From: Candidatus Kaiserbacteria bacterium
Lineage (GTDB): Bacteria; Patescibacteriota; Minisyncoccia; Phycocordibacterales; UBA918
Reading direction: 5' to 3'
Length of the DNA: 20,865 bases
Assembly (NCBI GenBank): GCA_020428895.1
Contig: JAGQLZ010000059.1
Span: forward strand, 324 to 21,188
The notes below the pieces were generated by a model. It worked only from the letters and a program-made list of their open reading frames with translations. It searched no databases and was not told the origin of the DNA. Shown here one piece after another: positions 15,174 through 20,865 of the stretch (within the stretch, counting starts at the first letter, position 1; every line of letters begins with the position of its first letter). Made by a program: the position numbers and the translations under genes.

Positions 15174-16196
15174 ATGAAAATTTTATCTTGGTCACAGACA
15201 GTCAATAAAATAATTGCTAGCTTTGTTTTTATCTTAACTATTTTTTGGTTAGCTACTCCAGCAATTGCTGCTAACTATACAGTTTCACCACTTTTAATTG
15301 ATCATACAGTTGAAAAAAGAACTATTTTATCAGAAACAATTACGATAAAAAATTTTGAAAAACACCAAAATATTAGAGTTTATGCTAGTGTTCATGAAGT
15401 TACTTTAGGCGAAGGTGGAGAAATTAAAGAATTTACACCACCGTCAATGAGTGACAATACCAATTCTGTAACTAGTTGGATTGAAATAAATCGTGGTCGT
15501 TTGCAAATTGAACCGGGCGGGGAACTAAAGATACCAATGACAATTCGTATAAACCCAAAGGCTCAACCGGGTGAATATCACGCTTTTGTAGGGTTTGGCA
15601 ATGGTTCCAATCGAACCATTGCCGAGAAAAAAACCATGGACGGTATTGCTCCGGGTGTGATTATTAGAATTTCACTAGATGAAAAAAAGAACGTATTTTT
15701 AAAATTAAAACAATTTACGGTAGATAGATTTATAACGGATGTTAGTAAAGGGGGTGTTTCATATACCGTTACTAATCCTGGTGAAGAAGCAATTTCACCA
15801 AGTGGAGAAATTATATTTTATGATAATCGTGGGGTAGAAGTTGGGGCTATGCCTGTTAACGACTCTGGTCATGTAATAAATCCCGGCGAAGAATACGAAT
15901 TTACTTCAGCTTTACCTGAACATGCTGGCTTCGGCAAAAGGAAAGCATTTTTGTCACTTGAATATGGCACAAATCAATTAGCTTCAATTCATGATACAGC
16001 GTTTTTTTACATTGTTCCGTACAAGCAATTAATAATAATATTTTTAGTTGTTCTATTCATTGCGATAACAATTACTTTATTGATTAATAGAAGACTGACA
16101 AGAGAAATTGATATACATTCCGATGATTTACCATTATATGTTCGAGATGGTATACATAAAGACGAAGCAGATCATGATGTTAATCTTAAAAAATAA
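15174..16196 (+). CDS. DUF916-like membrane-anchored surface protein
   Basis: A 340-residue protein starting six bases after the giant gene's stop. Residues 1-32 are a signal peptide ('PAIA-A'). The body has two Ig-like sandwiches with DUF916 hallmarks: an opening 'YTVSPLLIDHTVEKR', a 'WIEINRGRLQIEPGGELKIPMTIRINP' stretch, and 'AQPGEYHAFVGF'; the second sandwich holds 'YTVTNPGEEAISPSGEI'. A C-terminal membrane helix (about 285-304) with a short cytoplasmic tail anchors it. In Firmicutes, DUF916 (WxL-interacting) proteins are encoded beside WxL-domain proteins and bind them at the wall. Here the neighbour upstream ends in a WxL-like domain, so the same partnership is the best guess. The next gene overlaps by 23 bases and is a paralogue in its first half. 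Confidence 0.85.
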   Translation: MKILSWSQTVNKIIASFVFILTIFWLATPAIAANYTVSPLLIDHTVEKRTILSETITIKNFEKHQNIRVYASVHEVTLGEGGEIKEFTPPSMSDNTNSVTSWIEINRGRLQIEPGGELKIPMTIRINPKAQPGEYHAFVGFGNGSNRTIAEKKTMDGIAPGVIIRISLDEKKNVFLKLKQFTVDRFITDVSKGGVSYTVTNPGEEAISPSGEIIFYDNRGVEVGAMPVNDSGHVINPGEEYEFTSALPEHAGFGKRKAFLSLEYGTNQLASIHDTAFFYIVPYKQLIIIFLVVLFIAITITLLINRRLTREIDIHSDDLPLYVRDGIHKDEADHDVNLKK

Positions 16197-17826
16197 CAAA
16201 ATATTATCGATATTGTTGATAGTTTATCTGGCGGTATTTTTGTTATTACCAACAGTTGCTAGCGCACAAAGTGCCATTACTTTAAGTGTCACTCCTACTT
16301 TATTTCAAATGAGTGCTGATCCGGGCCAAGTCTGGAAAAGTTCAGTAAAAGTAGTAAACAGTAATAATTTTGATTTAACTGTTTATGCCAAACCAGTAAA
16401 TTTTCAACCTCAAGGGGAAGGTGGGACTGGTAAGTTTTTACCAATTTTTGAAAATTTTACTGAAGGTTCAACTTTAGCTGAATGGATTGATATAAATCAA
16501 GATGCCGTTACTATTCCAGCTTTCACCAGTCAGGAAATACCTTTTATTGTTAGTGTTCCAGATAATGCTGCACCCGGTGGTCACTTTGCGGCCATTTTAA
16601 TAAGCACTCAACCGCCTAAACCAGAAAAAAACCAAGTAGTAACAACTCAAGTGGTTACTTCATTATTTTTCCTAAGACTGTCTGGTGACGTTATTGAAAG
16701 TGGCAGTATTAGAGAATTCCGTGTCAATAAAAGATTTGTTTCTAATCCAGTCGCTGATTTTGAATTTCGCTTTGAAAATGACGGTAATGTCCATATTCAG
16801 CCACAAGGGGATATAACTATTTACAACATGTGGGGTGAAAAACGTGGTATCGTGCCCATTAATCAACAGACTCACTTTGGAAATGTTTTACCAAACAGTA
16901 TTAGGCAATTTAATTTCTCATGGGCTGGAGAATTAGCTTTGACTGAAATTGGCTTACATAGAGCTGAATTAACTTTGGGATATGGAGAGAATGGTAAGCA
17001 TTACGTAACTAGACGAGTTTATTTTTGGGTAATTCCTATTAAAGAAGTATTTATTACTTTAGGAGTATTAGCATTAATTGCATTGCTCGTAGTTTGGGCA
17101 GTAAAGTCATATATCCGCCGAATGTTACATTTAGCTGGTATTGATCCAATCAAACATAAAAAACAACCTCGTCAATATATTTCACGTGACGATACAACTA
17201 CTGTAAGAATTCATTCAGTTAAACAGGTTAGTGCACCAGTACGAATTGGAATAACTGACCTAAAACGGCGACTCATCGCTACCGAAACTGGACTTGGTTA
17301 CCTTAGAACTTTGTTTGGTTTTGTGATTTCTTATCGCAAATTCTTTATCGGAATAATTTTGATTTTACTGGCGCTAAGCACGATAGTTTGGTTTATCAAA
17401 AATGCCAACATTGAAGATAGGAATTATGAAGTTACAGTGGAGGGAGTGGATAACAGTATTACTATTACCTCTGAAGAAATGATATACGATGATTATGAAC
17501 AATCAGATAATCAAGTAACGCAAGATATTACCCTTGAGGCACCCGCAAACGTACCAAAAATATCGATAATTAACACTAGTGGTATACCGGGAACAGCCGC
17601 CACCCTTAGAAAACAATTGGAGACGGCTGGTTATACGGTAGAAAAAATCTCCTCTGAGTTAAATCGCCATGATGAAAGAACAATAGTTGTCTTTACAACA
17701 GAATTTCAAGATGTTGCGGTTGCCTTAAGTGAACGTCTCAATGATGCCTTACTTTCAGGTGTTTCAACCTCTACTACCGGTTCAGACATTACGATTTTTG
17801 TCGGTTCTGATATGGTGACCAACTAG
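16174..17826 (+). CDS. DUF916-like protein fused through two membrane helices to a LytR_C-like domain
   Basis: A 550-residue protein. I start it at ATG 16174 (or 16177, the next codon) because this gives a normal signal peptide ending 'VASA-Q'; longer starts add a stretch encoded wholly within the upstream gene. Residues about 35-285 are DUF916-like: 'LSVTPTLFQMSADPGQVWKSSVKV', 'WIDINQDAVTIPAFTSQEIPFIVSVP' and 'AAPGGHFAAIL'. A membrane helix follows at about 292-311, a basic cytoplasmic loop at about 312-388, and a second helix at about 390-408. The C-terminal residues (about 460-550) match LytR_C: 'ISIINTSGIPGTAATLRKQLETAGYTV', then 'RTIVVFTTE', then 'DITIFVGSD'. With two helices, both ends lie outside the membrane. 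LytR_C is often attached to LytR-CpsA-Psr envelope enzymes, but that catalytic domain is absent. A role linking surface proteins to the wall is inference. Confidence 0.85.
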   Translation: MMLILKNNKILSILLIVYLAVFLLLPTVASAQSAITLSVTPTLFQMSADPGQVWKSSVKVVNSNNFDLTVYAKPVNFQPQGEGGTGKFLPIFENFTEGSTLAEWIDINQDAVTIPAFTSQEIPFIVSVPDNAAPGGHFAAILISTQPPKPEKNQVVTTQVVTSLFFLRLSGDVIESGSIREFRVNKRFVSNPVADFEFRFENDGNVHIQPQGDITIYNMWGEKRGIVPINQQTHFGNVLPNSIRQFNFSWAGELALTEIGLHRAELTLGYGENGKHYVTRRVYFWVIPIKEVFITLGVLALIALLVVWAVKSYIRRMLHLAGIDPIKHKKQPRQYISRDDTTTVRIHSVKQVSAPVRIGITDLKRRLIATETGLGYLRTLFGFVISYRKFFIGIILILLALSTIVWFIKNANIEDRNYEVTVEGVDNSITITSEEMIYDDYEQSDNQVTQDITLEAPANVPKISIINTSGIPGTAATLRKQLETAGYTVEKISSELNRHDERTIVVFTTEFQDVAVALSERLNDALLSGVSTSTTGSDITIFVGSDMVTN

Positions 17827-17830
17827 AAAG

Positions 17831-17868
17831 TGATATAATAAATATTATTAATCGCAAACTATAATAAT
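17831..17868 (+). promoter_or_regulatory. Extended -10 promoter for the two-cysteine protein gene
   Basis: TGATATAAT at 17831-17839 is an extended -10 element. Transcription would start near 17846, giving a leader of about 23 bases. A second TATAAT at 17860-17865 is too close to the ATG at 17869 to serve that start. The -35 region is weak, as is usual with extended -10 promoters. Confidence 0.55.
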
Positions 17869-18354
17869 ATGCCGAACAAAACTGCTATTTTAGCCATAGT
17901 TTTATTTGCCTTCATTGTAATAGGTATGTTTGTTTATGCTTACCTAAAGAATCAAGAAAATCAGCTACAACAAAACCAAGAATCTCCAATGGCTGATGAG
18001 GAGGTAATCACCCCATACGATGATATAACACGAATTAATGCTAAGCATTTTTTCATTGATGATGTTCACACTTTGACCGGAGAAATTCTAATGCCGACCC
18101 CTTGTGATTTACTAGAGACAAGCGTTTTGGTAGCTGAATCATTTCCAGAACAAGTAACAGTTGAGTTTTCAGTAATTAATAATGCAGAATTTTGTGCCCA
18201 AGTAATTACTCCTCAAAGATTTAAAGTTGAAGCAAAAGTATCAGAAAATGCTACTTTTAAAGCAGTATTTCAAGGTAGGGAAGTTGAACTTAATTTAATT
18301 CCAGCGGCTGAGGGTGAACTTCCAGATGACTATGAAATCTTTATCAAAGGATGA
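17869..18354 (+). CDS. Small membrane-anchored extracytoplasmic protein with a Cys pair
   Basis: A 161-residue protein with an N-terminal membrane helix (about 6-25), a polar Gln/Glu-rich linker and a compact domain from about residue 55 that is predicted beta-rich ('HFFIDDVHTLTGEILMPTPCDLLET', 'VTVEFSVINNAEFCAQVITPQRFKVEAKV'). Its only two cysteines lie in 'TPCDLL' and 'EFCAQV', on strands that could be bridged by one disulfide. I do not recognise a named family. It has its own promoter and terminator, and the thiol-redox operon begins about 215 bases downstream, so it may be one of that system's substrates. The TGA stop lies inside the terminator stem. Confidence 0.85.
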   Translation: MPNKTAILAIVLFAFIVIGMFVYAYLKNQENQLQQNQESPMADEEVITPYDDITRINAKHFFIDDVHTLTGEILMPTPCDLLETSVLVAESFPEQVTVEFSVINNAEFCAQVITPQRFKVEAKVSENATFKAVFQGREVELNLIPAAEGELPDDYEIFIKG

Positions 18355-18388
18355 TTTTAAGACGAAAGTCTTAAAATCATCGTTTTTT
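18350..18388 (+). terminator. Strong intrinsic terminator, 14-bp perfect stem
   Basis: GATGATTTTAAGAC (18350-18363) pairs perfectly with GTCTTAAAATCATC (18368-18381) around a GAAA tetraloop. G plus six T follow (18382-18388). The stem begins before the TGA stop of the preceding gene, so ribosomes finishing translation would delay or affect folding. Confidence 0.95.
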
Positions 18389-18448
18389 AAAATAAGCTAA
18401 AAGAATAATAATTTTAAAATAAAAGCAAAGTTATAAAAACTTAAAATG

Positions 18449-18505
18449 GTATAGTATACTTTAAAGTTGTTACTAGTTAACAAACCTTTGATTTGTTAGT
18501 AACAA
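18449..18505 (+). promoter_or_regulatory. Promoter and 5' hairpin of the thiol-redox operon
   Basis: TATACT at 18455-18460 is a -10 candidate lying in the palindrome GTATA-G-TATAC (18449-18459), a possible operator. Transcription would start near 18467. There TTGTTACTA (18467-18475) plus ACAAA (18480-18484), interrupted by an unpaired GTTA, pairs with TTTGT and TAGTAACAA (18492-18505): 14 base pairs around a seven-base loop. No T run follows, so this is a leader structure, perhaps stabilising the mRNA. About 65 further bases separate it from the ATG at 18570. Confidence 0.5.
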
Positions 18506-18569
18506 TACAGTTGTCTGGTTTTCTTAGCGTCAGCTTATCCAGATATTTATTATGGAATTAGTTTAATTT

Positions 18570-19250
18570 ATGAATATTAATACACCTACAGCTATCGTTA
18601 TCGGGTTTGCCATGTTGTCATTAGCAGTATTTTTTCAAGGTTCGATTTTACCGGGATTAAAAATTGATAATAATTCGATGAATGCAGATAAGGTAGTTGC
18701 CGCAGACGATAAAGTTAAGATTGATGCCTCAATAGTAAGGAGAGAATCAAATAATCGAATATACGGAAATCCAGACGCCGAGATTAAAATTGTAGAATTT
18801 TCAGATGTAGAATGTCCATTCTGTGCACGTGTCCACCCAACTATCAAAAGAATTGTTGATGAATCTGAAGGTAAAATTAACTGGGAATACCGACATTTCC
18901 CACTACCAGGTCATGCCAATGCCGTTTCAGGAGCTCTGGCTAGTGAATGTGTTGCTAAGTTTGCTGGGAATGATGCCTTTTGGAAATTCTTAGATAAGCT
19001 ATTTGCTACTACTGGACATAGTACTGAGTTTTATAAAAATACCGCAATATCACTTGGAGTATCAGAATCTGATTTTGTGACTTGTGTAAACGATGAAGCA
19101 ACGCAAGCAATTGTGCAGGATGACATAGAAACAGTGCAAGAATTAGGTGCTACTGGAACACCGTACAACTTGATAATTCATCCAGATGGCCGTGTTGAAG
19201 AAGTTAAAGGAGCACTTCCATACAATAATTGGTTACCGCTAATTAAGTAA
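18570..19250 (+). CDS. DsbA-like thiol-disulfide oxidoreductase (Thioredoxin_4 family)
   Basis: A 226-residue protein with one N-terminal membrane helix (about 7-27), so the catalytic domain faces outside. The thioredoxin fold starts near residue 65 ('YGNPDAEIKIVEFSDVECPFC'). The active site is C82-P-F-C85, and the cis-proline loop is 'GTPYN' (P198). 'YRHFPLPGHANA' and a helical insertion are typical of the DsbA/Thioredoxin_4 group. A second cysteine pair, C127 ('ASECVAK') and C172 ('VTCVND'), occurs in many members. It likely introduces or reshuffles disulfides in exported proteins; repeated Cys-pair modules in the giant protein are candidate substrates. It begins a three-gene operon with a TlpA-like protein and CcdA. 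No DsbB or VKOR partner is in the window, so its reoxidation is unknown. Confidence 0.93.
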   Translation: MNINTPTAIVIGFAMLSLAVFFQGSILPGLKIDNNSMNADKVVAADDKVKIDASIVRRESNNRIYGNPDAEIKIVEFSDVECPFCARVHPTIKRIVDESEGKINWEYRHFPLPGHANAVSGALASECVAKFAGNDAFWKFLDKLFATTGHSTEFYKNTAISLGVSESDFVTCVNDEATQAIVQDDIETVQELGATGTPYNLIIHPDGRVEEVKGALPYNNWLPLIK

Positions 19251-19256
19251 GTACCT

Positions 19257-19811
19257 ATGAAGAAACAGTCAATCATAACAATTTTACTGCTAGTTTCCAT
19301 ACTGGCAGTAGCTGGTTATGTAGCTGTTGAATTTGTACATAAGCGAACTTTAGAAAAGGAAAATAACCAAGCCCTACAAGCATTAGTGGTTGAAGAAGGT
19401 CAAGCAGGCTTTACTGACTTAAATGGAAATAATGTAAAACTAAACGATTATCTTGGAGACATTTTGGTAGTAAATTCGTGGGCTAGCTGGTGTCCATTTT
19501 GTGTAGCGGAACTTAATGATTTTGCCAAATTAGCCAATGAATACGCTGACTCAGATGTCCACGTTTTAGCTATCAATCGAAAAGAATCTAAAGAACAAGC
19601 GCAAAGATTCATGAAGAGTGCTAAACTGCCTGAAAATAAAATTGTATTTCTACTTGATCCTGATGACAGATATTATGAAAAAATTGGTGGTTTTGGTATG
19701 CCAGAGACCGTTTTTTATGATAAAGACGGAGTGATTTTCTTGCACAAACGTGGACCGATTAAACTTGATGAAATGAGAGAGGTAATTGAATTGATGAAGA
19801 ATAATGATTAA
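19257..19811 (+). CDS. TlpA/ResA-like membrane-anchored thioredoxin
   Basis: A 184-residue protein starting six bases after the DsbA-like gene. A membrane helix (about 5-25) anchors a thioredoxin domain outside. The redox motif is W78-C79-P-F-C82 ('SWASWCPFC'), with the cis-proline in 'GMPETVF' (P149). 'FTDLNGNNVKLNDYLGDILVVNSWASWC' is the standard AhpC/TSA-Redoxin start of TlpA/ResA proteins, and the length is normal. Directly followed by ccdA, it is the likely recipient of electrons passed across the membrane, acting as a reductase that corrects wrong disulfides or keeps a partner reduced. No cytochrome c maturation genes are seen here, so a cytochrome-specific role is unlikely. Confidence 0.93.
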   Translation: MKKQSIITILLLVSILAVAGYVAVEFVHKRTLEKENNQALQALVVEEGQAGFTDLNGNNVKLNDYLGDILVVNSWASWCPFCVAELNDFAKLANEYADSDVHVLAINRKESKEQAQRFMKSAKLPENKIVFLLDPDDRYYEKIGGFGMPETVFYDKDGVIFLHKRGPIKLDEMREVIELMKNND

Positions 19812-19813
19812 TT

Positions 19814-20575
19814 ATGGTTGAAGTTGGCCTAGGACTATTAATCGCTTCGTTTACAGCCGGAATTTTTATGTTCTTAGCACCGTGTACTTTACCATTAGTA
19901 CCAGCTTATTTAGCTTTTATCGGCGGAGTTAAACAGTCTGACTTATCTGACCCAGACAGAGCAAAGTTTGCACACAATAAAATTGTTGTTAATGGCTTAT
20001 ATTTTGTCTTAGGTTTTTCTGTTATTTTCATTCTACTTGGAGTTTTAGTTGGTTTTCTGGGTTCACAAACAATTGGGCCGTTTCGACAGTTCTTAGTGCC
20101 AGTTGGTGGTTGGTTTATTATTTTGTTTGGACTATTGATGTTAAATGTTATTAAGATTCCTACATTAATGAAGGAACATAAACTTAACTTTGCCAAACAC
20201 ATAGAACCAGGAACAAAGTCTGCAGCCTTAATCTTAGGAGCAACATTTTCGTTAGGTTGGTCGCCGTGCATTGGTCCAATTTTAGCTAGTGTGTTATTAG
20301 TAGCCACCGAAAGTGTTACTCAAGGTGCGATATTTTTGACTGCATTCTCACTAGGGTTGGCATTACCACTTATGTTAACGGCTATACTTTATTCGAGAAT
20401 GACAGGAGTGCTTAACGTAGCAGTAAGGTTTAGTAAATATATGTCAGTCATTGGTGGAGTGTTTTTGATATTTATCGGTGTGCTAATGGTAGTAGATAAA
20501 TTTGGTTTAATGGTTCAGTACGGGTACGTAGTATTTGAAATTTTTGGTTTCGATGGTTTATTTGATAAATTATAG
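19814..20575 (+). CDS. ccdA: CcdA/DsbD-type transmembrane thiol electron transporter
   Basis: A 253-residue protein with about six membrane helices, the usual CcdA size and topology. The two redox cysteines are C24 in 'LAPCTLPLVPAY' and C152 in 'WSPCIGPIL', the paired Pro-flanked motifs of CcdA/DsbD. CcdA carries electrons from cytoplasmic thioredoxin to an outer thioredoxin-like partner. The TlpA-like protein two bases upstream is the obvious one. It starts at ATG 19814 and ends the operon. A new promoter begins immediately after its stop. Confidence 0.96.
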   Translation: MVEVGLGLLIASFTAGIFMFLAPCTLPLVPAYLAFIGGVKQSDLSDPDRAKFAHNKIVVNGLYFVLGFSVIFILLGVLVGFLGSQTIGPFRQFLVPVGGWFIILFGLLMLNVIKIPTLMKEHKLNFAKHIEPGTKSAALILGATFSLGWSPCIGPILASVLLVATESVTQGAIFLTAFSLGLALPLMLTAILYSRMTGVLNVAVRFSKYMSVIGGVFLIFIGVLMVVDKFGLMVQYGYVVFEIFGFDGLFDKL

Positions 20576-20576
20576 C

Positions 20577-20604
20577 TTTACAAAAATTTGTTTTGTGCTA
20601 TACT
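20577..20604 (+). promoter_or_regulatory. Strong promoter for the 53-residue gene
   Basis: TTTACA (20577-20582), a 16-bp spacer and TGCTATACT (20596-20604, extended -10) form the best promoter in the window. It starts right after the ccdA stop. Transcription would begin near 20611, leaving a leader of about 88 bases. Confidence 0.75.
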
Positions 20605-20631
20605 GATATAAGTTAGCTCAAAGAAAAGCCA

Positions 20632-20686
20632 GCGTCCAACCTACAGATTATGTGGGGCTTATCGCAAGATAAGTTTCCAAGGATGC
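20632..20686 (+). promoter_or_regulatory. Predicted structured leader RNA (three-way junction)
   Basis: Three helices fit together. P1 is GCGTCC (20632-20637) with GGATGC (20681-20686), including one G-U pair. P2 is CCTACA (20640-20645) with TGTGGG (20651-20656), including one G-U pair, around a GATTA loop. P3 is CTTATC (20658-20663) with GATAAG (20668-20673), closed by a GCAA tetraloop of the GNRA class. Twelve bases separate P1 from the ATG at 20699. I do not recognise a known riboswitch class. There is no T run for a terminator, so any control would act on translation or mRNA stability. Confidence 0.5.
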
Positions 20687-20698
20687 AATTCTAGAATT

Positions 20699-20860
20699 AT
20701 GTTTAGAGCAATTGGCTTTGTGATAATGTTGATCGCATTATCAAAATTTTTCTCTCAGAGCTTTGAAGCTTTCGATGACGCTACTTCAGCAAGCTTTCAC
20801 GCCGCTGAATCAGCTGCTGTCTTTGCACAGTACAAAATCGAAACTCAATACTATGAGTAA
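20699..20860 (+). CDS. 53-residue membrane-anchored small protein
   Basis: The frame begins 'MFRAIGFVIMLIALSKFF' and ends at TAA 20858-20860. One hydrophobic helix (about 4-18) is followed by a Ser/Ala-rich amphipathic stretch ('SFEAFDDATSASFHAAESAAVFAQ') and a short polar tail ending 'QYYE'. Support comes from a strong dedicated promoter, a structured leader and the coherent membrane-plus-helix design. There is no cysteine, so it is not a redox carrier. Being next to ccdA suggests only proximity, since it has its own promoter. The function is unknown. Confidence 0.65.
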   Translation: MFRAIGFVIMLIALSKFFSQSFEAFDDATSASFHAAESAAVFAQYKIETQYYE

Positions 20861-20865
20861 AACAT

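Noticed and set aside
16108..16173. An earlier start for the DUF916-LytR_C gene
   Set aside because: The added residues are Met/Ile-rich out-of-frame products of the upstream gene's tail. Starting at 16174 or 16177 places the signal peptide at the N-terminus.
4511..18354. UGA recoded to glycine, as in some CPR lineages (Gracilibacteria/Absconditabacteria)
   Set aside because: No long frame here contains an internal TGA, while two genes end at TGA. Reassignment would put many TGA codons inside more than 17 kb of Gly-rich coding sequence.
19906..20307. A 133-residue minus-strand frame inside ccdA
   Set aside because: It is antisense to a confident CcdA with intact motifs. It has no recognisable fold and is an open frame by codon bias.
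1..20865. CRISPR array, insertion sequence, tRNA or rRNA
   Set aside because: I saw no regularly spaced identical repeats, transposase motifs with terminal inverted repeats, cloverleaf sequences or rRNA-like stretches. The repeats present are diverged protein modules.

Overview
The window looks like a surface-protein and envelope-redox locus from a member of the Candidate Phyla Radiation (Patescibacteria), probably of the Parcubacteria/Paceibacteria type. I infer this from protein content, not from a marker gene. The signs are cohesin-like domains on membrane-tethered proteins, a giant modular surface protein with repeated 'WRNDD...YCFRL' modules, DUF2341/LamG and DUF916-like domains, a small HTH protein fused to a membrane segment, AT-rich DNA, very few Shine-Dalgarno sequences and some very short leaders. 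UGA is used as a stop (4511-4513 and 18352-18354) and does not interrupt any long frame, so the standard bacterial code fits better than UGA=Gly. All genes lie on the + strand.

Layout. (1) 1-933 is the 3' part of a secreted protein, closed by a hairpin terminator (967-1012). (2) 1077-5273 is a tight four-gene unit with a promoter just upstream of its first start. Genes 1, 2 and 4 carry cohesin-like domains; gene 4 also carries a complete type I dockerin; gene 3 is a membrane-anchored helical protein. (3) 5274-5436 is a 163-bp gap with a DnaA-box-like pair, a possible promoter and a hairpin that runs up to the next start codon. (4) 5437-17826 is probably one long unit with internal promoters: a membrane-bound HTH protein, an acidic secreted protein with a TolB-like propeller, a 2484-residue giant surface protein, and two DUF916-like membrane proteins, the second ending in a LytR_C-like domain. 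(5) 17869-18354 is a small anchored protein with two cysteines, closed by a near-perfect terminator. (6) 18570-20575 is a thiol-redox operon: a DsbA-like protein, a TlpA/ResA-like thioredoxin and CcdA. (7) 20699-20860 is a 53-residue membrane-anchored small protein behind a strong promoter and a leader that can fold as a three-way junction.

How it may work together (inference). Two secreted proteins, at 1-933 and 7714-15168, share a C-terminal domain of about 170 residues that ends in a 'Y-x-A-x-P-x-F' strand. It resembles the wall-binding WxL domain of Firmicutes, and the giant protein is followed by two DUF916-like proteins, the family that partners WxL proteins. The cohesin and dockerin proteins could form a second, self-assembling membrane-tethered scaffold. 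Repeats in the giant protein carry conserved cysteine pairs, which would suit substrates of the neighbouring redox operon. The window therefore suggests a cell-surface assembly in an organism likely to live attached to others. No catalytic glycosidase, secretion machinery, mobile element, tRNA, rRNA or CRISPR array is visible.
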